A stretch of DNA of 42,432 nucleotides from Rhodopirellula sp. (GTDB lineage: Bacteria; Planctomycetota; Planctomycetia; Pirellulales; Pirellulaceae). The notes beneath the pieces are model-generated. The model ran no database searches. It saw only the letters and a program-made list of their open reading frames with translations, and was not told the DNA's origin. Where the stretch lies: positions 71,458-113,889 of the forward strand of contig NZVD01000081.1 of NCBI GenBank assembly GCA_002701385.1, in the 5' to 3' direction. The translations under genes were made by a program, and so were the position numbers. Below are positions 17,035 to 26,194 of the stretch, piece after piece; positions within the stretch are counted from its first letter, which is position 1, and every line of letters starts with the position of its first letter.

Positions 17035-18045
17035 GTGTACGAAAACATTGCCTTGGTCGGTGCGACCGGTGCAGTCGGAACCATTGTTCGTCAGCTTCTT
17101 GAAGAGCGGGATGTCCCCTTTAAGTCGATAAGATTCATTGCTTCCAAACGCTCGGCAGGCACGAAACTGACCTTCAAAGGTGAAGAATACACGGTAGTGG
17201 AATTGGGGCCAGATGCCTTTGACGGAATGGATCTGATTATTGCCAGTACACCAGACGAAGTGGCAGCGGAATTGGTACCGTGGGCCAAAGCAGCTGGAGC
17301 AGTCGTTGTGGATGAAAGCGGTTTCCATCGCATGCTTCCTAACGTTCCGTTAGTCGTCCCTGAAGTTAATCCTGAAGCTGCCAAAGATCACGATGGCGTC
17401 ATTGCCAGTCCAAACTGCTCAACGACACAGATGGTCGTAGCGATGAAACCGCTGCACGATGCCGCTCGGATTAAACGAGTCGTGGTCAGCACATACCAAG
17501 CCACCAGCGGAGCAGGGCTTGCAGGAAATGTCGATCTTCTGGAAGGCACCAAAGCAACTGTTCAGGGAGAAGACTATGAATACAAAGCATTCTCACACCC
17601 CATTGCCTTCAACCTGATCCCACAAATCGGCTCACGGAAGCACGAAGGATATACCTCTGAAGAAATGAAGATGGTTTGGGAAACTCAGAAGATCTTTGGT
17701 GACGAATCGATTCAAGTTTGCCCGACTGCGATTCGAGTACCGGTTGCCAACTGCCACAGTGAGAGCATCCTGGTCGAAACCGAAGAGAAACTGACTGTGG
17801 AGCAGGCGCGAGCATTGTTTCAGGCGCAGGACGGCATCACCGTTGTGGACGATTTGGACAATGGTATTTATCCCATGCCTAATAATAGTACCGGCTCGGA
17901 CGAAGTTTATATTGGGCGAATTCGGGAAGACATTTCCTCACCGAATGGCATTACGTTTTGGTGCGTGAGTGATAATCTTCGCAAAGGTGCTGCCACCAAT
18001 GCTGTGCAAATCGCTGAACTTTTGATTCAACAATCAGCCGGCTAA
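17035..18045 (+). CDS. asd: Aspartate-semialdehyde dehydrogenase (336 aa)
   Basis: It reduces aspartyl phosphate to aspartate semialdehyde with NADPH, the branch point to lysine/diaminopimelate, methionine and threonine. The N-terminal nucleotide-binding motif is VGATGAVGTIVRQLLEER, the catalytic Cys is Cys128 in ASPNCSTTQM, and the substrate region includes RVPVANCHSES. The length is typical. The start is GTG with AAAGGA eight bases upstream. It is followed after 23 bases by truA and then a glycosyltransferase, all on the plus strand, so a short operon is likely. Confidence 0.95.
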   Translation: MYENIALVGATGAVGTIVRQLLEERDVPFKSIRFIASKRSAGTKLTFKGEEYTVVELGPDAFDGMDLIIASTPDEVAAELVPWAKAAGAVVVDESGFHRMLPNVPLVVPEVNPEAAKDHDGVIASPNCSTTQMVVAMKPLHDAARIKRVVVSTYQATSGAGLAGNVDLLEGTKATVQGEDYEYKAFSHPIAFNLIPQIGSRKHEGYTSEEMKMVWETQKIFGDESIQVCPTAIRVPVANCHSESILVETEEKLTVEQARALFQAQDGITVVDDLDNGIYPMPNNSTGSDEVYIGRIREDISSPNGITFWCVSDNLRKGAATNAVQIAELLIQQSAG

Positions 18046-18068
18046 TCACAGATCGGACTTCCAAACCT

Positions 18069-18824
18069 ATGCATACTTATCGAGGCACACTCGCTTACGA
18101 TGGAACCAAGTATGCCGGCTGGCAAGTGCAGCCTAATCAACGGACGATTCAAGGGCTGATGGAAACCGCGTTGCTCAAAGTAACGGGGCAGTCGAAACGC
18201 GTACTTTCCAGCGGACGTACCGACTCTGGTGTTCATGCCCATGGTCAAGTGATCTCTTTCAAAGTCGCCACAGAACTTCCCGAAGATGTGTTGTGTCGCG
18301 CGATCAATGCACATACGCCATTCGATATTTACTTAAGGCACCTGCAAATCACGCGAGATGACTTTCACCCGATACGGGATGCTGTCAGCAAACATTACCG
18401 CTACATCATCCAACCCGGTCCGATTATGGACCCGCTTTCTCTTAAGTATTGCTGGTCACATCCGAAGGCCTTAGATCTTCCGGCCATGCAAACCGCGGCT
18501 CAGCATTTCATCGGCGAACATGACTTTGCCAGTTTCGAAGCTTCAAAGAGCGATCGCAAAACGAGTATTCGGCATGTCATGTCACTTGAATTGAACGAGC
18601 ATTACAGTCACGACGCTCGGTTTATTACGATGGACATCCGAGCCGATGGTTTCCTCTATAACATGGTGCGTAACATCGTGGGGTCCTTGAGCCGAGTGGG
18701 AAAAGGCATTGAACAGCCTGACTGGATCGTAGACGTCATGAAAGCCTGTGACCGAAAAAGAGCAGGGCAGACCGCTCCGCCGGAAGGCCTTTATCTGATG
18801 AATGTCGATTACGGCGAGACTTAA
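18069..18824 (+). CDS. truA: tRNA pseudouridine synthase A (251 aa)
   Basis: It converts uridines 38-40 in the tRNA anticodon stem to pseudouridine. The catalytic Asp is Asp52 in the family motif SSGRTDSGVHAHGQV; other family segments are LAYDGTKYAGWQVQP at the N-terminus and FLYNMVRNIVGSL in the C-terminal half. The length is normal for bacterial TruA. It starts 23 bases after asd and ends 38 bases before the glycosyltransferase gene, which suggests co-transcription. Confidence 0.95.
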   Translation: MHTYRGTLAYDGTKYAGWQVQPNQRTIQGLMETALLKVTGQSKRVLSSGRTDSGVHAHGQVISFKVATELPEDVLCRAINAHTPFDIYLRHLQITRDDFHPIRDAVSKHYRYIIQPGPIMDPLSLKYCWSHPKALDLPAMQTAAQHFIGEHDFASFEASKSDRKTSIRHVMSLELNEHYSHDARFITMDIRADGFLYNMVRNIVGSLSRVGKGIEQPDWIVDVMKACDRKRAGQTAPPEGLYLMNVDYGET

Positions 18825-18862
18825 TATGTACAAAGCTGGTCAGGTAGGTTAAAACGCCTGCT

Positions 18863-20035
18863 ATGAAAGTCGTTCATATTATTACCCGAATGATCGTTGG
18901 TGGTGCTCAGGAAAACACACTGCTGAACTGTATCGATTTAATCGAGCACTTTAGTGATGACGTCACATTGATCACTGGACCGTCCGAAGGGCGGGAAGGC
19001 CAATTGCTCGAACGCTTTAATCACCCACAACTCAAGATTGTGGAAGCCTCGGCATTAACCAGAAACATCCACCCTTGGCAGGATTGGAAAGCGTATCGCC
19101 AAATTAAGGCGCTGCTCAAAACAATCCAACCGGATGTGGTCCACACTCATAGCGCAAAAGCTGGAATGCTTGGCAGGCTGGCCGCCTGGAAGCTAAAAGT
19201 ACCAGCCATCATCCATACTGTCCACGGTGCTCCATTCCATCCCTATCAATCAGGCCTGGCTCGCCGGCTGTTCGCTTTCTGCGAACGGATTGCTGCCAAA
19301 CGGTGTCATCGGCTGCTTTGCGTGGCCGATGCCATGACAGACCTTATGGTGGAGGGCGGGGTGGCTAGCAGAGAGCGATTCACAACAGTCTACAGCGGGA
19401 TGGCCATCGATGATTACTTACAAGCGAATGACCATCGCGATGCCGTTCGTAAAGAGTTTGGATTTACTGAAGACCAGATTGTCGTCGGAAAAATCGCCAG
19501 ACTGTTCAACTTAAAAGGGCATAAATACTTGGTGGAGGCGGCTAAATCGATCGTTGCAGAAAACCCAAATGTCCATTTCCTGCTCGTAGGTGATGGAACG
19601 TTACGGGAATCGATTGTGACGCAAATCGAGGCAGGGGGGGTAACCGAACATTTCCATTTCACCGGACTCGTGCCCCCCACTGACGTGCCACGTTATATCG
19701 GAGCCATGGATCTGTTGGCACATACCAGTTTGAGAGAAGGACTGGCTCGGGCCCTACCTCAGGCTCTGCTAGCCGGAAAACCCGTTCTCAGCTTTGATAT
19801 CGATGGGGCGCGAGAAGTCTGTATAACAGGCGAAACCGGAATCCTTACCGAAGCTAAAGATATCAATGCCTTATCAGCTGGAATCCTGGAACTGGCAAGC
19901 TCTCCTGAAAAACGAGAACAACTTGGAGCCACCGGAAGAGCCAAGTGTCGAGAGATGTATTCCCATCAACGAATGACCGAACGCATCCGGGAAATCTACG
20001 GTGAAGTGCTTGAAGCAGGGCAGATTCGGCCATAA
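18863..20035 (+). CDS. Glycosyltransferase family 4 protein (390 aa)
   Basis: A GT-B fold retaining glycosyltransferase. The N-terminal domain begins KVVHIITRMIVGGAQENTL and carries VVHTHSAKAGMLGRLAA and HTVHGAPFH. The C-terminal domain holds KIARLFNLKGHKYLVEAA, LVGDGTLRE, FTGLVPPTDVPRYI and the EX7E-type donor motif REGLARALPQALLAGKPVL. Such enzymes build cell-surface polysaccharides or glycolipids with nucleotide-sugar donors; sugar and acceptor cannot be read. No other polysaccharide gene is adjacent, so it may act alone behind truA. Confidence 0.9.
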   Translation: MKVVHIITRMIVGGAQENTLLNCIDLIEHFSDDVTLITGPSEGREGQLLERFNHPQLKIVEASALTRNIHPWQDWKAYRQIKALLKTIQPDVVHTHSAKAGMLGRLAAWKLKVPAIIHTVHGAPFHPYQSGLARRLFAFCERIAAKRCHRLLCVADAMTDLMVEGGVASRERFTTVYSGMAIDDYLQANDHRDAVRKEFGFTEDQIVVGKIARLFNLKGHKYLVEAAKSIVAENPNVHFLLVGDGTLRESIVTQIEAGGVTEHFHFTGLVPPTDVPRYIGAMDLLAHTSLREGLARALPQALLAGKPVLSFDIDGAREVCITGETGILTEAKDINALSAGILELASSPEKREQLGATGRAKCREMYSHQRMTERIREIYGEVLEAGQIRP

Positions 20036-20106
20036 ATAGTCGTTCCCAGACAGTTTGTTTTTTTGTACACTTCAACCAATCATTGCAACAGCTGATTAGC
20101 CCATGT

Positions 20107-20122
20107 GCTTTTAAGTAAAAGC
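20107..20122. other. Small hairpin between glycosyltransferase and kinase genes
   Basis: GCTTTT pairs with AAAAGC around an AAGT loop, 50 bases before the GTG start of the kinase. It has no T tract and is a weak signal. Confidence 0.25.
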
Positions 20123-20171
20123 CGGTGAAATCGTTGACTATCCATATCTCAATTAGTTAATCGAGACAATT

Positions 20172-21059
20172 GTGGGACACGGAAGAGACTTTATTGATCA
20201 ATATCGAATCGTACGTTTGATTCGTTCTGGGGCAACCTGTCAGATCTTCGAATCGGTGGATGGAAATACCAGACAGAAAGTAGCACTCAAGGTACTTACT
20301 GCGCAAGCTCGTCAAAGCAAAGTGGAACGTAGGTATCTGCAGCATGAATACAATGTCGCCAGTAAACTCGACCACGACAACGTGATTGAGGTTTTCGGCG
20401 TGAGGACGACCGGCAACGATCCTTACCTGTCTCTTGAGTTTGGAGAGCAGCTCAATCTGAAGCAGCGATTGAGAATTGACCGTGAATTGATGCAACATCA
20501 CGCGGATGTGATTATCGAGCAATCCGCGATGGGACTCGACCATCTGCACGAACAACAGTGGGTCCATTGCGATATTAAACCCGATAATTACCTGGTGGAT
20601 GATGAGGGGCGAGCTAAGCTCATTGACTTTGCCTTATGCCAACCTTCTCGAACTGGCTTTTTGGCGAAGCTGGGAGTTGGAAAACCGAAGGAAATCGCAG
20701 GGACACGCAGCTACATGTCACCGGAACAAATCCGACGACGCCCTCTAGATATCCGTTCCGACATTTACAGCCTCGGCTGCATGTATTTTGAAATTGTCAC
20801 CGGCAAGCTACCGTTTACTGGTAATTCTCCCGAACAATTACTGACGAAGCATTTGAAAGCGAAAGCTCCTCCAGCCAATACTCTCAATAAAAACGTCACT
20901 CAGGAATTCAGTGATCTCATCGAAGATATGATGAGAAAGAAGAAAGAGCAACGTCCCAATAACCTCAAAACGGTTCTGCGACATTTGTCCACTATGCGAG
21001 TTTTTCGGTCAAAACCTTTGCACCCATCCGAAATCACACCAGAGGAAGACGAGGCGTAA
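20172..21059 (+). CDS. Serine/threonine protein kinase (295 aa)
   Basis: A Hanks-type kinase consisting almost only of the catalytic domain, with no membrane segment. The ATP lysine is Lys40 (KVALKVL) and the helix-C Glu is probably Glu59. The catalytic loop reads HCDIKPDN (Asp134, Asn139), with Cys in place of the usual Arg, and the Mg site reads DFA (Asp152) in place of DFG. The glycine loop is also incomplete (RSGATCQIFE). The activation segment ends GTRSYMSPEQ and the C-lobe segment DIRSDIYSLGCMYFEIVTG is standard. The key Lys, Asp and Asn are kept, so activity is likely despite the changes. The start is GTG. It lies alone before accA; target unknown. Confidence 0.92.
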   Translation: MGHGRDFIDQYRIVRLIRSGATCQIFESVDGNTRQKVALKVLTAQARQSKVERRYLQHEYNVASKLDHDNVIEVFGVRTTGNDPYLSLEFGEQLNLKQRLRIDRELMQHHADVIIEQSAMGLDHLHEQQWVHCDIKPDNYLVDDEGRAKLIDFALCQPSRTGFLAKLGVGKPKEIAGTRSYMSPEQIRRRPLDIRSDIYSLGCMYFEIVTGKLPFTGNSPEQLLTKHLKAKAPPANTLNKNVTQEFSDLIEDMMRKKKEQRPNNLKTVLRHLSTMRVFRSKPLHPSEITPEEDEA

Positions 21060-21263
21060 GCGGGGCGGCGTATGAGAGTCGCCAATTAGGAGTTTCAAGA
21101 TCTTTCATTAGTGTTTACTATGATGGAATCACAGGTCGGTACTTTGTGACACCCCAGCGTAATGCAGTGCTCAGCACAATTACCTATTGAAGGAACCGTT
21201 GCGAGTACCGACCACACAAAGAAGACCAAGTTGAGTTAGTAGAGTAAGTCTAAAGGATTATTG

Positions 21264-22238
21264 ATGAGTAGCGCTGGACCAGGCCTGGCATTTGAACAAC
21301 CGATTTTTGAGCTTGAGCAGGAATTAGAGACGCTTGAGAGTGAAGAAACTGGCAATGGTCAATCTGCAAAAGTTCGTGACCTGAAGAACCGGATCGCGGA
21401 TATCACACGCGACGTCTACGCCAATCTTTCTCCCTGGGAAACGGTACAGGTCGCGCGACACCAAAACCGTCCCTATACACGAGATTATTTAAATCTCGTA
21501 TTTGACGAATTCGTGGAGCTACATGGCGACCGGAAATTTGGAGATGACCGGGCTATCTTGACCGGATTTGCAAAACTCGATGATCAAAAAGTTATGGTCG
21601 TTGGACACCAAAAGGGGCGAACGGTCAAAGAACGAACGGAATGCTATTTTGGATGTGCTCATCCCGAAGGCTACCGCAAGGCCATGCAGAAGATGCAATT
21701 GGCAGCCAAATTCAACCTTCCTGTCATTTGTTTCATTGACACACCAGGTGCCTATCCGGGAATCGGAGCTGAAGAACGCGGCCAGGCATGGGTCATCGCC
21801 GAAAATATGTACGAGATGTCTCGGCTGGAAACTCCGATTATTTGTATTGTAATTGGCGAAGGTGGTTCCGGAGGCGCATTAGGAATTGGCGTTGGCGACC
21901 GTATCGCAATGCTGGAACACAGTTACTACAGTGTCATCAGTCCTGAGGGCTGTGCTGGGATTCTCTGGAAAAGCCATGAACACGCCCCCAAAGCAGCTGA
22001 TGCTCTAAAGTTCACTTCCAAACATCTGCCGGGACTGGGAGTTGTGGATGACATTATTCAGGAACCACTTGGAGGTGCTCATCGCGACCATCAGCAAATG
22101 GCAATTCAGATCAAGCAATACCTGCTGCAACATCTAAAAGGCCTGAAGCAGGAGTCCGTGGAGAACTTACTTGCCAAGCGTTACAACAAGTTCCGCGTCA
22201 TGGGTAAATTTCTGGATGAGAGCGAGCAGAACGGGTAA
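21264..22238 (+). CDS. accA: Acetyl-CoA carboxylase carboxyltransferase subunit alpha (324 aa)
   Basis: With AccD it transfers carboxyl from biotin carboxyl carrier protein to acetyl-CoA, making malonyl-CoA for fatty acid synthesis. N-terminal helices (FELEQELETLESEE) lead to RHQNRPYTRDYL, then the crotonase-like core: HQKGRTVKERTECYFG, HPEGYRKAMQKM, CFIDTPGAYPGIGAEERGQ, IGEGGSGGALGIGVGDRI and YYSVISPEGCAGILWK. I chose the ATG at 21264 with AAAGGA seven bases upstream; a TTG directly before it is not needed. No accD lies nearby. Confidence 0.95.
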   Translation: MSSAGPGLAFEQPIFELEQELETLESEETGNGQSAKVRDLKNRIADITRDVYANLSPWETVQVARHQNRPYTRDYLNLVFDEFVELHGDRKFGDDRAILTGFAKLDDQKVMVVGHQKGRTVKERTECYFGCAHPEGYRKAMQKMQLAAKFNLPVICFIDTPGAYPGIGAEERGQAWVIAENMYEMSRLETPIICIVIGEGGSGGALGIGVGDRIAMLEHSYYSVISPEGCAGILWKSHEHAPKAADALKFTSKHLPGLGVVDDIIQEPLGGAHRDHQQMAIQIKQYLLQHLKGLKQESVENLLAKRYNKFRVMGKFLDESEQNG

Positions 22239-22487
22239 AGCATCCCGACCTTTGGAAAGCACTTGATTTAACAGCCAAGTGGGGCTCGATTGGCCAAAAC
22301 CACTGAAAAACGGTGGATTTGACCCTATTTGCAACGTCCGATAATGTTTATTATGTTCGGTTTGCGATATATAGCCTTTTTGCTCCCCCGCTTTCCAATC
22401 CTCGCGTTTAAACACTCCCCGTGTAGAATAAACAGACCAAACATTGACCCCAAATTTCTAAGCCGACTCTAACCAAACAGTCTCCTG

Positions 22488-24377
22488 ATGGTCCCCCGAT
22501 TTTCAGCCAGTCAACGCCGCAAGCAATCCCCACTGCCGAACTCGATCCTGACCAAACTCTGTATTGCTTTGATGGTCTCGAATACTTTGCTCATAAGCCC
22601 CGGCTGTGACTCGCAAACCAAGCCTTCCAAACCGACCGACCAAAACTCCAACCTACAATCCAACTCAGATCTAACCCAACAGCAACCGGATAATCGCGAC
22701 GAGTCTCCGAACGAACAACCAGCTCCGGAAATCTCGGCCGCTGACAATCTACCAGAGCCCAACAGTAATCTCCGATTTCGCTTGCTTGAATCCGGACCAG
22801 ATTTTGCCTACCGAAATGGAGAAGAAGCTGGTCATGTGACCATGCTTGAAACTCTCGGAGGCGGCATCGCAATCTTTGATTACGATGCTGACGGCTGGAT
22901 GGATCTGCTTTGTACCGGAGGAGGGCGTTTCGGAGCCGACGAAAAAGAAGCCACCAAAATCCACGGCTACCCCCCTGCTCTCTATCGTAACAACGGTGAC
23001 CTCACATTTACCGATGTAACCGAACAGGCCGGCATTGCCCGCGACGACTTTTATAGCCACGGTGCGTTAGCTCAGGACTACGACAACGACGGACTGTGTG
23101 ACGTAGTCATTACCGGTTATGGTGGGTTGCTCGTTTTCCATAACAACGGTGATGGAACTTTTTCAGAAACAGCCGAACAACTTCAACTTCCAACTGACCT
23201 TTGGAGCGTCGGAGCCGCATGGGGAGATATCGACAACGATGGGACTCTGGAACTGTATGTGGCACAGTACATCGACTGGACTTTTGCCAATCATCCGCTG
23301 TGCACTGGCCAAGCTCAAAACTTCCTATCGCAAAAGACAGTCGATCAGCGACGTGACATTTGTTCACCTCGCGACTTTGCCCCCCTGCCCGATCATCTTT
23401 TCAAATTCAACGAAGAAGGAATACTCGAGGATATCTCAACCAAAGCAGGGATCACCCAAGCAGGTAAAGGGCTTGGCGTTCTGATGGCCGATATGGATCT
23501 GGATGGCGATCTGGACATTTATGTGACCAATGATACCGTCTCTAACTTCCTTTGGACTAATCAAGGGGATGGTACGTTTGAAGAAACAGCCACTCTGTGT
23601 GGAGTTGGATTCGATAACACAGGTAATGCCGATGGCAGTATGGGAATCGATCTCGGTGACTTCAACATGGATGGATTGCCGGATCTGTTTGTTACCAATT
23701 TTCAAAACGAACAATTTGCCCTCTATAAAAACATCGGTAACTCTCTTTTCCAACATGTAAGTAGCGCCAGTGGACTGCTCAGTTTCCAAAGTGTGTACGT
23801 CGGGTGGGGTACCACCTTTATCGATGCGGACCGAGACGGTGACGAAGATCTATTTATTGCCAACGGACACGTCAAACTATACCCCAATGATTCGACGATT
23901 GCTCAGTGGCCCATTGCACTTGAGAACATCGAGGGGCGATTTGCCAAAGTAAACAAAAGTGTCGGAGAGTATTTCACTTCCGCTCATAAAGGCCGTGGTA
24001 TGGCCAGTGGTGACTTGGACAACGATGGCGATCTGGATCTTATTTACTCGCATATCAATCAGCGATGCTCCGTACTAATCAACGAAACAGAAAACGACAA
24101 TCAATGGTTCTCGATCAAGCTCATCGGGCAGGCCAGCAATCGAGCTGCGGTAGGAGCGAGAATCACCCTGATCACCAATGAAGGCAAGCAGGTTCGACAA
24201 ATAAAAGGGGGCGGAAGTTATGCTTCAAGCCATGATGCCCGGACTTACTTCGGCATTCCAGCCGGTCAGACACTCGAACAAGTCTTGATTCACTGGCCTA
24301 ATGGCGATCAGCAAACGATCGAATCCGCTCAACCCAATTCCGCAGTCACCATCATCCAACCCAAATCCGCATCTTAA
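22488..24377 (+). CDS. CRTAC1-like FG-GAP/ASPIC-UnbV lipoprotein (629 aa)
   Basis: The N-terminus is a lipoprotein signal (LCIALMVSNTLLISPGC, with the Cys at about residue 40), followed by a Gln/Asn/Pro-rich linker. The body is a beta-propeller of FG-GAP/VCBS repeats with seven Asp-rich calcium-like loops (DYDADGWMD, DYDNDGLCD, DIDNDGTLE, DMDLDGDLD, DFNMDGLPD, DADRDGDED, DLDNDGDLD). The C-terminal 80 residues (RAAVGARITLITNEGKQ ... HWPNGDQQTIE) form the ASPIC/UnbV domain. This combination is common on planctomycete cell surfaces, where its partner is unknown. A TPR lipoprotein follows after only 11 bases, which strongly suggests joint work. Confidence 0.9.
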   Translation: MVPRFSASQRRKQSPLPNSILTKLCIALMVSNTLLISPGCDSQTKPSKPTDQNSNLQSNSDLTQQQPDNRDESPNEQPAPEISAADNLPEPNSNLRFRLLESGPDFAYRNGEEAGHVTMLETLGGGIAIFDYDADGWMDLLCTGGGRFGADEKEATKIHGYPPALYRNNGDLTFTDVTEQAGIARDDFYSHGALAQDYDNDGLCDVVITGYGGLLVFHNNGDGTFSETAEQLQLPTDLWSVGAAWGDIDNDGTLELYVAQYIDWTFANHPLCTGQAQNFLSQKTVDQRRDICSPRDFAPLPDHLFKFNEEGILEDISTKAGITQAGKGLGVLMADMDLDGDLDIYVTNDTVSNFLWTNQGDGTFEETATLCGVGFDNTGNADGSMGIDLGDFNMDGLPDLFVTNFQNEQFALYKNIGNSLFQHVSSASGLLSFQSVYVGWGTTFIDADRDGDEDLFIANGHVKLYPNDSTIAQWPIALENIEGRFAKVNKSVGEYFTSAHKGRGMASGDLDNDGDLDLIYSHINQRCSVLINETENDNQWFSIKLIGQASNRAAVGARITLITNEGKQVRQIKGGGSYASSHDARTYFGIPAGQTLEQVLIHWPNGDQQTIESAQPNSAVTIIQPKSAS

Positions 24378-24388
24378 AGGCAAGTCAC

Positions 24389-25597
24389 TTGAATTCTCTG
24401 CAAGTCGGTCTCGTTTTCTTCCTAGCAGGCACGCTGCTACTATCCGGCTGTTCGTCCGAACCACCGATCGATGACTTACTTGAACAAGGACGAGCAGCAA
24501 TTAAGGCTGAAGACTGGACCGAAGTAAGACGCATCAAGAATGTGCTCGCCGACCGAGAAAATGCTGACGTGGAAACTCAATTCCTCGAAGCTAATCTCTA
24601 CATGAATGTTTTGAACCATCAGAAAGTGATGGAACGAGTCGGCACAATCGCCGGAGACAAACGTATTCGTGAAGACTGTATGCTTCTGGCTGTCCATTGC
24701 TTCACAGCGGTTCAGGACATGCCATCGGCAATGCGGACACTCGAGGAATTGGTGATGGAGTTCCCTGATAATGTGGATGCCCATCGCCTGTTGATCGCGC
24801 ACTATTACGATTTCGGAGCGTTACAACAGGCCATGCAGCACTGCGAACGGGTCTCCGAACTCGCGCCAAAAGACCCTCGTCCCGATCGCTTGATGGGACT
24901 CATCAGTAAAGATTTCGAAAAGCATGAACTGGCCATCACTCACTATTTAGAATCGCTTCGACGAGCTCCGAATGACCCCGAATTTGATCAACAGAATGAA
25001 ATTCGAGTCGAACTGGCAGAAGTCTATATTCGTATGCGAAAGTATCAGGATGCGAAACAACAACTCCAGGAACTCTCTGAGGACACTCCGCTACGGTTAA
25101 ATGCGATGGCGAATGCTTATCTGGCGGAATGTGCGATGGCATTAGGGGACTTCGGTGAAGCGGAGAGTCGAATCCAATTAGCGATTCAGCAGGATGCCAC
25201 TTTACCCAATGGGCATACCGTTCTTGGAATCCTTTCGATGCAAACAGGTAAGCCCGAGGAGGCACGCAACGCCCTCGAAAGAGCTGCTGAACTTGACCCT
25301 AGTAATGACCGTGTTTTCTTTCAACTCTCTAACGTCCTACGCCAACTAGGAGAAACTGCACTAGCAGAACAGGCACTGGCTAGGCATGAAGAAATTAAGA
25401 CGCTCAAACTCGAGTACATTGAATTAAATGTCCGAGCTGCCCAACAAACGGACGATGATGGTATCCGCGTACAAATCGCTCAGATTGCGGAGAAACTTGG
25501 CGACCTCGAAGCCGCCATCAGTTGGTATAGCGGCGCTCTGGGGATCAATCCAGAGAACAAAACGGCAAGAGAACGGCTCATACAATTAACCAAGTGA
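24389..25597 (+). CDS. TPR-repeat lipoprotein (402 aa)
   Basis: The start is TTG with AAAGG upstream, giving a short lipoprotein signal (MNSLQVGLVFFLAGTLLLSG followed by Cys). The rest is a chain of tetratricopeptide repeats: for example ALQQAMQHCERVSELAPKDP, AITHYLESLRRAPNDPEF, PEEARNALERAAELDPSN and LEAAISWYSGALGINPENK. TPRs are helical scaffolds for protein contacts. It lies 11 bases after the CRTAC1-like gene and is almost surely in the same operon; the pair may form a surface complex, but nothing in the sequence shows its ligand. Confidence 0.9.
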   Translation: MNSLQVGLVFFLAGTLLLSGCSSEPPIDDLLEQGRAAIKAEDWTEVRRIKNVLADRENADVETQFLEANLYMNVLNHQKVMERVGTIAGDKRIREDCMLLAVHCFTAVQDMPSAMRTLEELVMEFPDNVDAHRLLIAHYYDFGALQQAMQHCERVSELAPKDPRPDRLMGLISKDFEKHELAITHYLESLRRAPNDPEFDQQNEIRVELAEVYIRMRKYQDAKQQLQELSEDTPLRLNAMANAYLAECAMALGDFGEAESRIQLAIQQDATLPNGHTVLGILSMQTGKPEEARNALERAAELDPSNDRVFFQLSNVLRQLGETALAEQALARHEEIKTLKLEYIELNVRAAQQTDDDGIRVQIAQIAEKLGDLEAAISWYSGALGINPENKTARERLIQLTK

Positions 25598-25739
25598 CAT
25601 TGGGCATTCATTGTTGGGACAGTTAAGCTGTCTAAATGGTTAAATGGGAAAATGTTCATTGCTCGACCACGCTCCTTTTTGGTACCCTGCCCCAAGTTAG
25701 TTTTGATTCTAATGCTTGGAATATACTGAAAGAGGATTC
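25598..25739. other. Intergenic region with small hairpin and repeat-like motif
   Basis: GACAG pairs with CTGTC around TTAAG at 25618-25632, followed by TAAATGGTTAAATGG. The piece GTCTAAATG is shared with the right end of the dispersed repeat copy A and its flank, so this may be a decayed fragment. No gene is seen. Confidence 0.3.
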
Positions 25740-26180
25740 ATGCGAGTTGTATTGCAGCGAGTGAGCCATGCAAGCGTCGCGGTTGCGCGCGAAGTCGTTG
25801 GCCAAATCGATCTGGGATTACTCGCTTTTGTCGGCATCGGCCCGAATGACACTGAAAAAGAAGTCGTCCAAATGTGCGACAAAATCGCCGGCTTACGAAT
25901 CTTCGAAGATGATCAGAGAAAAATGAATCTGAGCCTTCTGGAAGTACAAGGCGAAATCTTAATCGTCAGTCAATTTACGCTTTGGGGAGACTGCCGAAAG
26001 GGACGACGGCCAAGTTTTACGGATGCCGCCAGCCCTGAAATCGCAGAACCATTGTATGAACAATTTGTAACAGAAATGGCCGTGCGTGGAGTACGAGTGG
26101 CCACTGGGGCGTTCGGAGCAGATATGCAAGTTACGATCGTCAATGAAGGCCCGGTCACCATGCTACTGGAGTCTTGGTAG
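25740..26180 (+). CDS. dtd: D-aminoacyl-tRNA deacylase (146 aa)
   Basis: It removes D-amino acids (and misplaced Gly) from charged tRNAs. The N-terminal motif MRVVLQRVSHASVAV, the chirality-checking SQFTLWGD (Ser-Gln motif) and the C-terminal NEGPVTMLLES (the Gly-Pro motif) are all present. I chose the ATG at 25740 (AGAGG upstream); the frame extends eight codons upstream without need. A CvpA-like gene follows 14 bases later. Confidence 0.95.
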   Translation: MRVVLQRVSHASVAVAREVVGQIDLGLLAFVGIGPNDTEKEVVQMCDKIAGLRIFEDDQRKMNLSLLEVQGEILIVSQFTLWGDCRKGRRPSFTDAASPEIAEPLYEQFVTEMAVRGVRVATGAFGADMQVTIVNEGPVTMLLESW

Positions 26181-26194
26181 AGGTTATTCGACAG

